This document shows, piece by piece, positions 15,785-25,964 of a stretch of DNA of 64,000 bases (position 1 is its first letter; each line of letters begins with the position of its first letter). The notes beneath the pieces were generated by a model. That model did no database searches. It was not told the origin of the DNA and saw only the letters and a program-made list of their open reading frames with translations. A program made the translations under genes and the position numbers. Source of the stretch: Vibrio penaeicida (GTDB lineage Bacteria; Pseudomonadota; Gammaproteobacteria; Enterobacterales; Vibrionaceae); contig NZ_AP025145.1 in the NCBI RefSeq assembly GCF_019977755.1, positions 1,488,001 through 1,552,000 of the forward strand, in the 5' to 3' direction.

Positions 15785-16771
15785 CTATTGGTTGCCTAAC
15801 ACGTGTTCCAGATCGAACACGGGAGGATTGGCGAGGACTTCCTCACGGGTTGGACCTTCGCCTTTGATGACCCATTCAGGGATATAGTCACTTTGAAAGG
15901 AGACCGTTTTCCCTGTGTGTCGGTAATGTACCGCAAGAAATGCCATGATGTGATGATGGATGTATGCCTCTGAGCCAAATAAATCGAGAGACTCATCACC
16001 TTTTTTCTGACCAGGTTGAGGTGCAAAGTAGGCATAGTATTCGTAATTTGCCTCCATAGCTGCTTTGACTGTGGTATCCAGATCCGTTTTGTCGTAACCC
16101 CAAGAGTGCGCAACAATGCTGTAAAGCGGCATAAATAGAAACTGGTAATAGCGCTCTACAAATTCTTCAGATTTCGATTCAATCACACCCATTTGCAAAT
16201 ACGGATACAAATTATCCATCAAAGCATCGCGAACGCTTTTATCTTGCTCGTTTGCGAAATACGCCTTAAACAAGTCAAAAAAAGCTTCACACACCTCGGG
16301 GACCGGAGACGTCATTGCACTCTTAAAGTCGGAAAAAGCAAAGTCTAAGATCTCCTTCTTACCTTCTTCAAAGCCAAGTAAGGTGTTTAGGCATAATCCT
16401 GTTAAATAAAACTCTAAGTTTATAAGCGAGTCCTCTCCAGCCAATAACGTAAGTTCTCGTCCCATATTGCTCACAGTAACTTCCTGCTCGGCACGCCGAT
16501 GTATGCGCAACACCATTTGGTAGCATTCCGCAACATAAGTTAGAAGATACTGGCAGTGGTAATCAGAAATACCTAAAATAAGAGAATTTGCCCAAGAACC
16601 ACGCTGACCACAGTCGCATTTAACGGCGTTTTGATACAAAGCGGAAGTGAATGTTTGGTGGAAAAACTCATCTATGTCATGTAATTCATCGCACAAATCC
16701 TCTACTTTTGAATTATTCCAGCCTTTGGATTCAAGATGTCGCTTGTAATGATTTTGGTTAAAATCAATCAT
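15785..16771 (-). CDS. Probable immunity protein for the upstream nuclease toxin
   Basis: The 328-residue protein is predicted all-helical, with no signal peptide or membrane segment, so it is cytoplasmic. It starts inside the stop codon of the toxin gene (ATGA at 16771-16768), the tight coupling usual for toxin-immunity pairs. If the toxin is a PoNe-type DNase, the expected partner is a PoNi protein of the DUF1910/DUF1911 type. The length and helical content would fit, but I cannot confirm the family from motifs. The role is inferred mainly from position. Confidence 0.6.
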   Translation of the reverse strand: MIDFNQNHYKRHLESKGWNNSKVEDLCDELHDIDEFFHQTFTSALYQNAVKCDCGQRGSWANSLILGISDYHCQYLLTYVAECYQMVLRIHRRAEQEVTVSNMGRELTLLAGEDSLINLEFYLTGLCLNTLLGFEEGKKEILDFAFSDFKSAMTSPVPEVCEAFFDLFKAYFANEQDKSVRDALMDNLYPYLQMGVIESKSEEFVERYYQFLFMPLYSIVAHSWGYDKTDLDTTVKAAMEANYEYYAYFAPQPGQKKGDESLDLFGSEAYIHHHIMAFLAVHYRHTGKTVSFQSDYIPEWVIKGEGPTREEVLANPPVFDLEHVLGNQ

Positions 16772-19700
16772 ATTGTCGGTACCTCAATTCCATCTTGCTT
16801 ATATGCCGTAATTGTCAGTTTTCCTAGATTACCACTGCTGTCAATACGCTGATGCACCACCTTGTATTCCAGCCTCCCAGTTCTGACAGCATTTTTTATT
16901 GCTCTCATTGTCCTTTTAAGCGCAGGGTCTTGTGTTTCTTGGTATCGCTTGGCCATATGGGTAAGCATGCTATTTGTATAATCGCTATGCCCCTGCTCAA
17001 AGCGCTCATCACCAACCTTGTGAGAGGATTTACTTGGCGTTGCATTTACCCCAGCTTTTGCCTCCACTATCGTGACTTTGCCGTTGCCGTCGACATAAAC
17101 TTGGTCGAACTGGTAGTTCCCTCCATTTTTCTGCCCTGTTGCTACAGTGGCTAGTGGTCTACCCCAACCTTTGTCTGAAGCGACCTGCTCTGCCGCTGCT
17201 TCACCAATTTGAGAGGCATAGAACTTCGCTTTCGCCGCTTCGTTGACTGGGTTGGCACCATTTAGTGTATTAGTATCCGTTGTTTCAGAAAGGGCTTTCG
17301 CTTTGTTTCTTTCTTCTAGAAGTTCGCCAACCGTCATGGTACGTGTCTTGTCGTTTAACGGTCCATTGTCGATATTTTTATACACCTCAAACTCGCGAGA
17401 TTTGCTATTTAATACACTGGCATCAATGTTAATAGTTTCAGGATCACCGATCGTAGCCCCTTTCTGCGGCACAATGTTGTCTCTAGTGACAAAATTATTA
17501 CAGGTTGGGTGATAATTTTGCTGTTCACAGAGTTCTTTATATCGCTCTGGATGCATTTGGGAATTTGGAGTATTTTGTTGATATTCCCTGTAAGAATCCC
17601 ACTCCGTATCCGACATACCTTTTGGTTTAACGATATTGTTTCCATTGACCTCGATTGGTTCATGGACGGCTTTACCTGTAGGTTCCACTTTTCCAGTTTG
17701 CGGATTCTCAGCAAAGCTAAGTTTGAGCTCATCAATATGATGCGCCAGATCGGGGTAATCCTCCTTCAGTTTGTCGGATACTTTATCGGCAAGTTTTGCA
17801 AATGGAATCTTTTTACCCGCTACGTTAAGCCCTAGCTCAATGGCTAGATCTAGGAGAAGATCATATGGGTTAAGTTTCTCCGCACCTTTGTAAATTCTGT
17901 AGAATTTCTTGAGGGTTTGCCCTACTTCGTAGGCTGTCAGTGCTGCATTGGCTAGTAATGCGGCTTTTATCAAGAATGGGATCAAGAAGAAAGCGTTATT
18001 CTGCGCGGCATTTCCGCCCGCTTGCGCCCCAATATTGGGATCACCACCAGCGGCAAACACTGTGATTCCAGCAACAAGCTTCGAAATATTGACCCCTTGT
18101 TTACGAAGGTCTTCCAGTTCAGCTTGTTTGCGCTTTAAATACTCGTTACCACTTATGCCTTCTGTAGACTCAAGCTCTCTTAAGGTGTCAGCCGTAAAGT
18201 TACTTACTTCATCTTCAAGTGCTTTAGTTTGTTTTTCCAATTCAGGGCGGTAATGTTCATCAGCAATAAATTCACCAATCACTCCTCCTAGAGCCCCCGC
18301 GCCACAATCTGCTTGTACTTGGTCGCGATCCCCCCCGTTTACAGTAGTTACCAACGCACCTAAGCCACAACCAAGTGCGGCATGTGAGATATATTTAGTA
18401 GCAGCATTAATAGGATCTTCGCCTGTTTTATTACCTTGAGCGTCAACACCTTTGGCAGCCATACCAATTTGGTTCGCAAGGTTCTTACCGACTGTGGCTA
18501 CAGCAGCCTGACCGATGGCATTAAGTGCCACTTTATCTAGGTCATCCACATGCGTGAACCCATCGCCAGACAACAGGCTATCAACATTTGCAGCGACAAC
18601 AGAGTGCAACACCGCATTGGTTGCCTGAGTTGTCCATTTCGCAACCTCTCCTGCGTCACCAATAAAGTCTGGAACAACGTTATCAATAAACTCTGAACCG
18701 GCGACTGATTGCTCTACAGACTTATTAACATCTCCCATTAGAGAGGTATCTATATAGTCCATGACGCCGGCTGTAACCATGGCTGTGGCTAGATTACTGA
18801 AAGATTCAGAAGAAGCCATTTCACTCAATACATCACTAGGTGATTTACCCGCAAGTAACCCAGACATTGCTTGATTTGCCATGGCGTTCAGACCAGCATT
18901 AAGCGCACTGTACAATGCACCTTGTAATCCTGTTGTGCCAGCACCCAATGTCGCTATCCCTGCACCGCCAGTAGCCGCTGCCACCGCTAACGCAAGAATC
19001 GCCATACCTGCCGGAGTTAAACCTTTATTGTCATAATCCCATGTTTCCGCAACAGCCTTGATTTTTTGCCACTCAAGGCTCAGCTCAGGATTAGCTGCAA
19101 TGGTGTCTTCCGCCGTTTGGATCCAAGACATGTCCGGAGATTTCTTGAGTAACGCTAAGGTGTTATCAAAGCTGCTTGGGTCGCCAATAACTTCGATGTT
19201 GATACCAGAGCCGGGTTCCAATACCAAACCACCTTTGGTTACGAACTGGTTGTAGTATTCATACTGCTTCGAGAAACCTTTGCCTGCATTTCTAAAGGCA
19301 AGTTGCCCTTCATAAGACTCCGTTTCATTCTTCTCGTGATTCTCTAGATAGGCTTTGAAGTTAATCGTGTCACCTGCAAGAACTTTGGTTAGCCCTTCAC
19401 TTTCTAGGTTTACAGCTTGTAGTGTAACTGGACCAAACTCCGAGCTTATGATCAGGCTATGACCAGCCTTTAGCATGGTACGAACGATATTTGCTCGGCT
19501 TTCCGATTCAGAGCTTTTTTCTGTCGTTCCAAATAAACCACTGCTGCTGGCTTCAAAGGTTTTCTGGTAGCTAGAAGTATCTGTTGCTGCAACCAGAACA
19601 ATGCCCATATCAGCAAGCAGTTCTAGAATGCCTTCACTTTCGATAAGCGCACCTTCGGCATAAATTGCTTGCTTAGAAACGATAGAGAGTAAATCAACCG

Positions 19701-20910
19701 CAGAAAGCTTAGTTTGAATGTTCTTCAACGAACTGGAAGAGTCCGTCCACTTCTCACCTTGCTGGGCATGCTGTTGTCTTACTGCCTTTGGTAATAGCTG
19801 AACCGTACCGTTCGCTTTGATTTGGAGTGTACCGTCCGAATTTAAAATACCTCCTGAGACAATAACATCACCAGCACTTTGGATTTTTAGGCTATCAACA
19901 CCGGTAATCGTCGCTAGTTGCCCTGCAAGCTCAGAAAAACCATGCTCGTAGTTGTGGCGGTATACTAGCGTTTCGTTAAGGATTTTATCAGCAATTAGTT
20001 GAGTTTCTCGTCCACCGATAAATCCAGATAAGTTTTCAACCTCACCTGCGCGGACAATCAACTCTCCTTCTGCGGATACATTACCTCTGCGATTGACAAA
20101 CTTATTGTATGCTCTGATATACAGATCCCGCTCAGATAAAACGTTGCTGCCATCCACATAAAAATTATGTGTTTTAATGATCCCTGATTGGATGTCTAAG
20201 GTTGTATTAGTTACCTTCGTACCTAACGTTGCTTGAGTTAGGTAGACAAACGGGATCACAATTTCTTGTCCTGTAGTCAGCTCCCTTATTTCTGGCCAAA
20301 TCATGTCTTTGGGTAGAGCGTTTATTTGCGCCTGTGTTAAGTTTTGCCCAAATTTTACAGTTGGATTTTTCTTAAACCACTCCAAGCCATTCTTGTACAA
20401 CAGGCGGATCATACCGTTGTAACCCTTGTCCGAAGGCTGATCGCTTAACGCTCCCACTGAAATGTAACTACGATTAAGAAGTTGGTTCAGTTGAAGCCGC
20501 ACAACATCGCGTTCCACATAAGGCGTACCGATAAATTTTGGCTTACTCGGTGCTTTGGGAATAAATGTGGTGATGTCGCCTACGTTGATCGGAATCCACT
20601 TCATTCCATCGAATTGTATGGCATTATTTTGAGTGGCATTCGCATAGAAATAACTAAACCCATCAAAGATATCGGGGATTGGATACGGGAAGATTTCTTT
20701 GTATGTATAGTTATTATTACTAGGCGCAATCTCTAAACGTGCGGCCGCGTTTAACGAGTCCTCTAGCAGTGTAACGTCTTTAGCAAACTGTATACCCGCG
20801 TAAACTGGCATACTCCATTGAGCTGCTAACGTTACCAGTAAAACATTCGCCGTGAATTTTTGAGGGTTGCACTTCATTTTTGGAAGAGCATTCTTGATTA
20901 ATTTTTTCAT
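16768..20910 (-). CDS. Haemagglutinin-like contact toxin with DUF637-type region and C-terminal PoNe-like nuclease
   Basis: The 1380-residue exported protein has an extended signal region ending SMPVYAG. About 250-620 is beta-helix-like haemagglutinin repeat (for example SGGILNSDGTLQIKA). About 630-800 is a small-residue-rich segment (GLTPAGMAILALAVAAATGG) typical of DUF637 haemagglutinins. The last 200 residues carry a PD-(D/E)xK nuclease pattern, QFDQVYVDGNGKVTIVEAK, with Asp1269, Glu1283 and Lys1285, then EQGHSDYTNSM. That arrangement matches PoNe DNase effectors known from Vibrio. The TPS targeting domain is not in this protein but in the gene 12 bp upstream. The immunity gene overlaps its stop. 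Confidence 0.75.
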   Translation of the reverse strand: MKKLIKNALPKMKCNPQKFTANVLLVTLAAQWSMPVYAGIQFAKDVTLLEDSLNAAARLEIAPSNNNYTYKEIFPYPIPDIFDGFSYFYANATQNNAIQFDGMKWIPINVGDITTFIPKAPSKPKFIGTPYVERDVVRLQLNQLLNRSYISVGALSDQPSDKGYNGMIRLLYKNGLEWFKKNPTVKFGQNLTQAQINALPKDMIWPEIRELTTGQEIVIPFVYLTQATLGTKVTNTTLDIQSGIIKTHNFYVDGSNVLSERDLYIRAYNKFVNRRGNVSAEGELIVRAGEVENLSGFIGGRETQLIADKILNETLVYRHNYEHGFSELAGQLATITGVDSLKIQSAGDVIVSGGILNSDGTLQIKANGTVQLLPKAVRQQHAQQGEKWTDSSSSLKNIQTKLSAVDLLSIVSKQAIYAEGALIESEGILELLADMGIVLVAATDTSSYQKTFEASSSGLFGTTEKSSESESRANIVRTMLKAGHSLIISSEFGPVTLQAVNLESEGLTKVLAGDTINFKAYLENHEKNETESYEGQLAFRNAGKGFSKQYEYYNQFVTKGGLVLEPGSGINIEVIGDPSSFDNTLALLKKSPDMSWIQTAEDTIAANPELSLEWQKIKAVAETWDYDNKGLTPAGMAILALAVAAATGGAGIATLGAGTTGLQGALYSALNAGLNAMANQAMSGLLAGKSPSDVLSEMASSESFSNLATAMVTAGVMDYIDTSLMGDVNKSVEQSVAGSEFIDNVVPDFIGDAGEVAKWTTQATNAVLHSVVAANVDSLLSGDGFTHVDDLDKVALNAIGQAAVATVGKNLANQIGMAAKGVDAQGNKTGEDPINAATKYISHAALGCGLGALVTTVNGGDRDQVQADCGAGALGGVIGEFIADEHYRPELEKQTKALEDEVSNFTADTLRELESTEGISGNEYLKRKQAELEDLRKQGVNISKLVAGITVFAAGGDPNIGAQAGGNAAQNNAFFLIPFLIKAALLANAALTAYEVGQTLKKFYRIYKGAEKLNPYDLLLDLAIELGLNVAGKKIPFAKLADKVSDKLKEDYPDLAHHIDELKLSFAENPQTGKVEPTGKAVHEPIEVNGNNIVKPKGMSDTEWDSYREYQQNTPNSQMHPERYKELCEQQNYHPTCNNFVTRDNIVPQKGATIGDPETINIDASVLNSKSREFEVYKNIDNGPLNDKTRTMTVGELLEERNKAKALSETTDTNTLNGANPVNEAAKAKFYASQIGEAAAEQVASDKGWGRPLATVATGQKNGGNYQFDQVYVDGNGKVTIVEAKAGVNATPSKSSHKVGDERFEQGHSDYTNSMLTHMAKRYQETQDPALKRTMRAIKNAVRTGRLEYKVVHQRIDSSGNLGKLTITAYKQDGIEVPTI

Positions 20911-20922
20911 ATTGATGCTCTC

Positions 20923-23184
20923 TTAGAAGTTACCGTAAGTGATAGTACCTGAAGTAATAGTTCCCTCTTCATTTCTCTCGGGCGTTGCAACACCTGTTAC
21001 ATCAAATACACCCGAACCCAAATAGAAAAATGCAGGCACCTGATCGGTATTTTCTAGCGAAACCAAATACTGCGAAGATGTTGTCCAGCGATGTGTACTT
21101 CGGCGTACACACCACCTCCACACTCTCTTTGAGCAATAGGTTCTTGAGTGGTGGTATATTCGTGTCCCTATCACTTTTTTACGAAGTGTTAAACCAAAAT
21201 TCTCGAATGCAGTTAAGCGACCTTGCATACCACCAAGAACTTCAAAATTCCCTGCTAGATTGCTAATTTTGTTGCCCTTAATATCAAGATTGTGACCTAC
21301 CAATACTCTTGCTACTGGACTATTGGCTGCCAACCATTGCACATTTTGATTTGACGTATTGTGGGTTCGGCCAGCTATGTAATACCGATGATTCTCAAAT
21401 AGTGGTGTTGTAAGAGCAAAGTCCCCATTCAATACCTCTAGACTTCCTGAACCATTTTGTAGCGACGTTGAAGCCTCAATTTGCAACGTATTTTCAGCAG
21501 AAATCGATACTTCATGAGAATTTTCAATGGTTGTTAAGTCATCGGCTGGATCACTGTTCGTATTTCTCGCTCCGCGATTATTGTATTCGTTGATGTCTTT
21601 GAACAAGTCCAGTCTCGGGTTGGAATTGATCACTTTGGGCGATTTCAAAGCAATATTAAACCCAAAAATATAAGCTTCACGCTCTGTCGTAGACCAATAT
21701 TTCCTACTGCCTACAGGGCAAGCTTGTACTTTACGGCTCATGATAGTGCCTGCACCGATACCTAAATCCACTTTATCGCTAGGAATATGTAGGCCGGCTC
21801 CATATGCCTGATATTGTTGTGGTAAGCAATACCAAGGTTCACTTTGTCCATTTTTGATTTCTAAACCAGACGAAAGGTAAACATTGTTCCCGACTAGCAT
21901 GCCTCTGTTTACATTCACCAACGATAAATCCGCTTGAATAAAAATATCTCGACTTGCGAAAATTTCACCACCAGCTTTCCAATTGAAGTCATCACCATCA
22001 GGTTTCCCTGCGTTATAGAAATTTTTTGCGCTTAGACGTACATCACCGGCTGTTATTAAACCACCGTTGTAGATATTGTCCTTAACCGCAAACGATACCG
22101 AGTCAGCATCAATGCTAGCTTTCTGAAAGGAGTCGCTGGAAGAAGGTGAAATGTATAAATTGCTACTATTCAATGCCACCTTTGAGGGAGAAACGATGGT
22201 TGAATCTAGTAATGTGATTGCCCCATACGAGGTAAGTTTGATCGAACCAAATGGGATCACAGACTTATCTTTATGTGAACCCACAATAGAAATATCAGCT
22301 TTGGTATTCAAAATAGGCAAAGCTGAACTGGCAAGGGTAATATCACCGGGTGCATGAATGTAAAGACTGCCAGCGTTGATGTTGCGATCAATCGTTAACG
22401 TGTTGTTTTTGCTTCCACCATTCCATGTCGACTCCAATGTCTCGTAGTCGACAATGTAATCCCCTACGTTGATTCGAAGATGGGTTTGGGCGGCAACGTG
22501 GCTTCCATTTGAATCCAGAGTATAACCACCACCGCTAAGCTTTTTCACTTTTACAAACGTATCGATGGGTGCATATTGAACAAACCTCTCACTGACCAAA
22601 TCAATAATGTCGGCATCGGAAGTGGTTAGCCCATTGCCTTGAATGGTTATGGTGCCATTCTTTGTTGTGATTTCTTGATGGTTATTGCTTAAAGAGCCTG
22701 CGGCGAGCGTGACTCTCCCAGCGTTTTTGAAGTTACATGAATCGCATACAATCCCTGAAGGGCTCACAAACAATAGGTCGCTTCGTTTACCTAACACCTC
22801 GATGTTACCAATCACCATCGGCTGACTAGACAGGTTTTCGATGATCGTGAGGTTAGAGGGCTCAATAAGCTTTGAATTAATCTTCGGGTTGTTGTTGATA
22901 TACAGGGTGTTGAATCTGTTTATGAAATGGGAAAACTGAGTTCGACTGAAAGTCACATTTTCTTTTGTTTCAGGGTAAATGTAATTTACCCTAGCTCCAT
23001 CTGAAGTTTTTTCCGGTCTAACGCTTCCTTGTTTCACGCCAATTACTGTGTCAGCGGGGACATAACCTTCCCCAGCAGAAGTAAGCCCAGTGGGAAACAA
23101 TAGGATAACGGAGGCGAGGCAAGCGGCTACTTTGTACGAGATTCCCCTACGTTTAAACTCAACTGACTTGGTTATTTTCTTCAT
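20923..23184 (-). CDS. Filamentous-haemagglutinin-type protein with TPS domain, short form
   Basis: The 753-residue protein has an extended signal region (YKVAACLASVILLFPTG). A TPS secretion domain follows, with the diagnostic segment VSPSGIVCDSCNFKNAGRV (about 140-160) corresponding to the N-P-N-G-I / Cys-x-x-Cys region of CdiA-like exoproteins. After that come beta-helix repeats. Near the C terminus is an Arg/Cys-rich patch (YCSKRVWRWCVRR). It ends with no toxin domain, and the next gene starts 12 bp later, so the two genes look like one exoprotein split in two. No TpsB transporter gene is in the window. Confidence 0.78.
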   Translation of the reverse strand: MKKITKSVEFKRRGISYKVAACLASVILLFPTGLTSAGEGYVPADTVIGVKQGSVRPEKTSDGARVNYIYPETKENVTFSRTQFSHFINRFNTLYINNNPKINSKLIEPSNLTIIENLSSQPMVIGNIEVLGKRSDLLFVSPSGIVCDSCNFKNAGRVTLAAGSLSNNHQEITTKNGTITIQGNGLTTSDADIIDLVSERFVQYAPIDTFVKVKKLSGGGYTLDSNGSHVAAQTHLRINVGDYIVDYETLESTWNGGSKNNTLTIDRNINAGSLYIHAPGDITLASSALPILNTKADISIVGSHKDKSVIPFGSIKLTSYGAITLLDSTIVSPSKVALNSSNLYISPSSSDSFQKASIDADSVSFAVKDNIYNGGLITAGDVRLSAKNFYNAGKPDGDDFNWKAGGEIFASRDIFIQADLSLVNVNRGMLVGNNVYLSSGLEIKNGQSEPWYCLPQQYQAYGAGLHIPSDKVDLGIGAGTIMSRKVQACPVGSRKYWSTTEREAYIFGFNIALKSPKVINSNPRLDLFKDINEYNNRGARNTNSDPADDLTTIENSHEVSISAENTLQIEASTSLQNGSGSLEVLNGDFALTTPLFENHRYYIAGRTHNTSNQNVQWLAANSPVARVLVGHNLDIKGNKISNLAGNFEVLGGMQGRLTAFENFGLTLRKKVIGTRIYHHSRTYCSKRVWRWCVRRSTHRWTTSSQYLVSLENTDQVPAFFYLGSGVFDVTGVATPERNEEGTITSGTITYGNF

Positions 23185-23633
23185 TATTTTCCACTACTTA
23201 AGTTATTTAATGATTTGTTTTTGATAATTCTAACTTTAAAAGGCAGTGAATTTATAAGCTCTGGTTATGGTTGTAAATGATGTTCATAACGTTTCTTAAA
23301 AAAGAGACACCCTTTCCATTTAAGCTGTGACTCTGGAGCAGCCGCTTTGGCGCTGTTAAATAAAATTCAAACCTATCAGCCTCTTCCTCATTCCCAACAA
23401 AAAATTTGCAATTCTCGGCACCGAATTTCACCTCAAACTTCGACTCACTTCATTGTTAAAAAGATGTTGTCAATGATAATTTTGTCGATTTACTTATCAT
23501 TTATTTTAATTCAATGACATTTACCGAGTTCATATAATATCCTCCACATATATATAACTAATAAACACCATTAAAAATAAATTATTTTAATTATCCTTTT
23601 CAATATAAGATTAAATAAAAAGGAGAACCTATA
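23185..23633. other. 449 bp divergent intergenic region
   Basis: No gene was seen. It must hold the promoter of the haemagglutinin operon (minus) and of the propeller gene (plus). AATGATAA (23472-23479) and TTATCATT (23494-23501) form an inverted repeat spaced by 14 bp that could be an operator. A Fur-type site is possible but weak. Confidence 0.4.
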
Positions 23634-24839
23634 ATGAAAAAACTGAATGGCTTGTTATGCTGTATTCTTTCTTCCTCAGTTTATGCAGGAAATGACAACA
23701 TCATCATTGATAATATAAGTAACTCACCTATTTATGGTGCCTTTCAATCAGCGATTATGGATAATATATCCGCTGACTCTCAAAACGGAACTATATACTC
23801 AGGAGAAAACCACCATTATCTCCCAGGGGATGACTTTTTCTCTTCAACCACGGTAAATATAAAACCTGGGGACACCATTAAGAAAGTGGGTGTGTTCGAT
23901 CATGTAACGCAGAGCTATATCCTATGCGATGAAAACGTGATCTATTCTGGAGAAACGCAGTACCTTTACAATGGCGTCGATTGCGTTAAGCAAGAAAACA
24001 AAATCGTTTGGATTGAGCATGTTCCAGGAGAAATCAACCAACTTGTCCGCGCCAATGGAGATGGAACGAATACCCAAGTCTTTGCACAGCGCGAAGGCTT
24101 AACCACCGTTACCTATAACGATGGCAAAATCTACACTCGTATATCGGGCTTTAATGAAAATGGTATCGGGGTTTATGACTTGGATGGAACGTATCTTGGT
24201 AATCAAATCCAGCTGGCGGTAAGAGGTTTGGGGAATACCGCTGTAGACCCTATCAATAATTGGATTTACAACAGTACTGAATTGATGGATGTAATTGTAA
24301 GAAATGACTTGTTTGGGGACGGCTCTGACAGCAATGAGAGCAGCCATGTCATTTACGATCCGGTTCAAGAAGGCTGCATGGCAGACTGCATTCCAATGGG
24401 ATTAGGTATCAGCGAAAAGACACACTCCTTGTTTTTTGGTGTGGGGGGAACTGATATGTACCCTGCCCAATTATTTCGTTCGGAGCTGGGTGAGCACACG
24501 AGTGTGAATCGTACCCTGTTAGCAAATGAAGAATCAGGAATCATAGCCGGAACGTATTTTGGCATAATGAACATCGTTGTAGACGAGTTGAATCAAAAGA
24601 TATATTGGAATACTGCAAAAGCAGTACAGCGAGCAAACTTCGATGGCTCTAACTTAGAAACTCTGTATTTAGATGAAAGCCATGATGGAAACCTATTTGC
24701 ATTAGGGATTTCAGAAGATTCGAAGTATTTATTTTGGTCAAATCTAAACAATATTCATCGATTAGATTTACAAAGTAATGAAGAAAATACAATTATTTAT
24801 TCAGGGAAATATCATATTCTTGGGCTATCAGCATACTGA
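23634..24839 (+). CDS. Secreted YWTD-like beta-propeller protein
   Basis: The 401-residue protein has a signal peptide (LLCCILSSSVYAG). The C-terminal half has repeats resembling LDL-receptor YWTD blades (NQKIYWNTAKAVQRANFDGS, then KYLFWSNLNNIHRLDL). The N-terminal 130 residues are of a different, unrecognised type. Such propellers usually bind proteins or glycans; no catalytic residue is evident. It diverges from the haemagglutinin operon. AAGGAG lies before the ATG and a terminator follows. A link with the contact-toxin locus is possible but unproven. Confidence 0.65.
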   Translation: MKKLNGLLCCILSSSVYAGNDNIIIDNISNSPIYGAFQSAIMDNISADSQNGTIYSGENHHYLPGDDFFSSTTVNIKPGDTIKKVGVFDHVTQSYILCDENVIYSGETQYLYNGVDCVKQENKIVWIEHVPGEINQLVRANGDGTNTQVFAQREGLTTVTYNDGKIYTRISGFNENGIGVYDLDGTYLGNQIQLAVRGLGNTAVDPINNWIYNSTELMDVIVRNDLFGDGSDSNESSHVIYDPVQEGCMADCIPMGLGISEKTHSLFFGVGGTDMYPAQLFRSELGEHTSVNRTLLANEESGIIAGTYFGIMNIVVDELNQKIYWNTAKAVQRANFDGSNLETLYLDESHDGNLFALGISEDSKYLFWSNLNNIHRLDLQSNEENTIIYSGKYHILGLSAY

Positions 24840-24877
24840 TCATATGTCTAAATGATAATTTCACTATGAATTTATTG

Positions 24878-24908
24878 AAACCTGACTACTTAGGTGGTCA
24901 GGTTTTAT
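24878..24908 (+). terminator. Rho-independent terminator after the propeller gene
   Basis: AAACCTGAC (24878-24886) pairs with GTCAGGTTT (24897-24905) around 10 bases and is followed by TATTTAT. It also lies just downstream of galM, so it may serve both strands. Confidence 0.7.
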
Positions 24909-24935
24909 TTATCGCGCCCCAAAATGTAATCAATC

Positions 24936-25964
24936 TCAATACACAAATTGAAATGAAGTGGTATGTAGATATGATTCACCTGCCTTTAATAAACAAGCAG
25001 ACAAATTGCGATTTGGAGAATTAGGGAGGCACTGAGTTTCAAGAGCAATACCGCTGTGAATATTGTATGCCTCCTCTTTTCCTATCGTACCTGCAAGATA
25101 GTTTCCGCTGTAGATTTGAATCGCTTCTTGGTTCGTCGAAATATTCAACACTACTGCGGAATCAGAAGATATTAATGAACACGCCTTTGTCTGAGTTGGC
25201 TGTTCTTGATTAGCGCTTTCAATTGAGCCATTAAGAATAAAAGAATGATCGTACCCTCCGACCTTTTGTTGATGTTCATCGAGTAACAAATCCTGCTTAA
25301 TGCTTTTTGTAGTATGAAAATCAAAGCCCGTTCCTATAACACTCATAGGTTCCGATTCTGGAATGCCTTCTGCATTGACGGGTAGGTATTCATCGGCATG
25401 AACATTTAACTTGTGGTTAAGGACATCTCCCTGCCCGTCCAAATTAAAATAGGCATGGTTAGTTAAGTTAACAACCGTGTCACCATTGGAGTACGCCGAA
25501 TATTCGATGAGCAGCCGATTATCTTCACTCAGCTCATACTTTACTTTTACCTGTATCTGACCAGGAAAACCCTGATCGCCATCGGAAGACACCATTGTTA
25601 GCACAACGCACTGGTTGTTGTATTGCTCAATAAGCCAACGCCTTTTATCGAACCCTTCTGTACCACCATGCAAACTATGCGGTGCTTGGTTTTGCGAAAC
25701 TTGGTATTTCTTATCATTCAGTGTAAAGCGCCCATTTTCGATACGATTTGCATAGCGCCCGACGCTAGCGCCAAAGTACGCGGTCTGGTGATAGAAATCA
25801 TCCATGTCGTTTACGCCTAAAACCACGTCCCGTGGGCCACTTTCTAGGGGTAAAATGCAGGTTAACCATGTTGCTCCGATGTCCATCACAGACACCGACA
25901 TGCCTTGTGAATTAGTCAATGTAACCACCTTGGGTGGCTTACCGTCTCTTGCTATTCCTTTCAT
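24936..25964 (-). CDS. galM: Aldose 1-epimerase (galactose mutarotase)
   Basis: The 342-residue protein interconverts alpha and beta anomers of galactose so that GalK can use it. The GalM fold is supported by GASVGRYANRIENGRF, the catalytic His region TNHAYFNLDG, YSGNYLAG, and the catalytic Glu segment GIALETQCLPNSPN near the C terminus. There is no signal peptide, so it is cytoplasmic. Its ATG overlaps the galK stop (ATGA at 25964-25961), and it is the last gene of galT-galK-galM. Confidence 0.9.
   Translation of the reverse strand: MKGIARDGKPPKVVTLTNSQGMSVSVMDIGATWLTCILPLESGPRDVVLGVNDMDDFYHQTAYFGASVGRYANRIENGRFTLNDKKYQVSQNQAPHSLHGGTEGFDKRRWLIEQYNNQCVVLTMVSSDGDQGFPGQIQVKVKYELSEDNRLLIEYSAYSNGDTVVNLTNHAYFNLDGQGDVLNHKLNVHADEYLPVNAEGIPESEPMSVIGTGFDFHTTKSIKQDLLLDEHQQKVGGYDHSFILNGSIESANQEQPTQTKACSLISSDSAVVLNISTNQEAIQIYSGNYLAGTIGKEEAYNIHSGIALETQCLPNSPNRNLSACLLKAGESYLHTTSFQFVY

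Noticed and set aside
23461..23510. Fur box upstream of the propeller gene
   Set aside because: Only isolated GATAA/TTATC elements are present with 14 bp between; they do not form the 19-bp Fur consensus.
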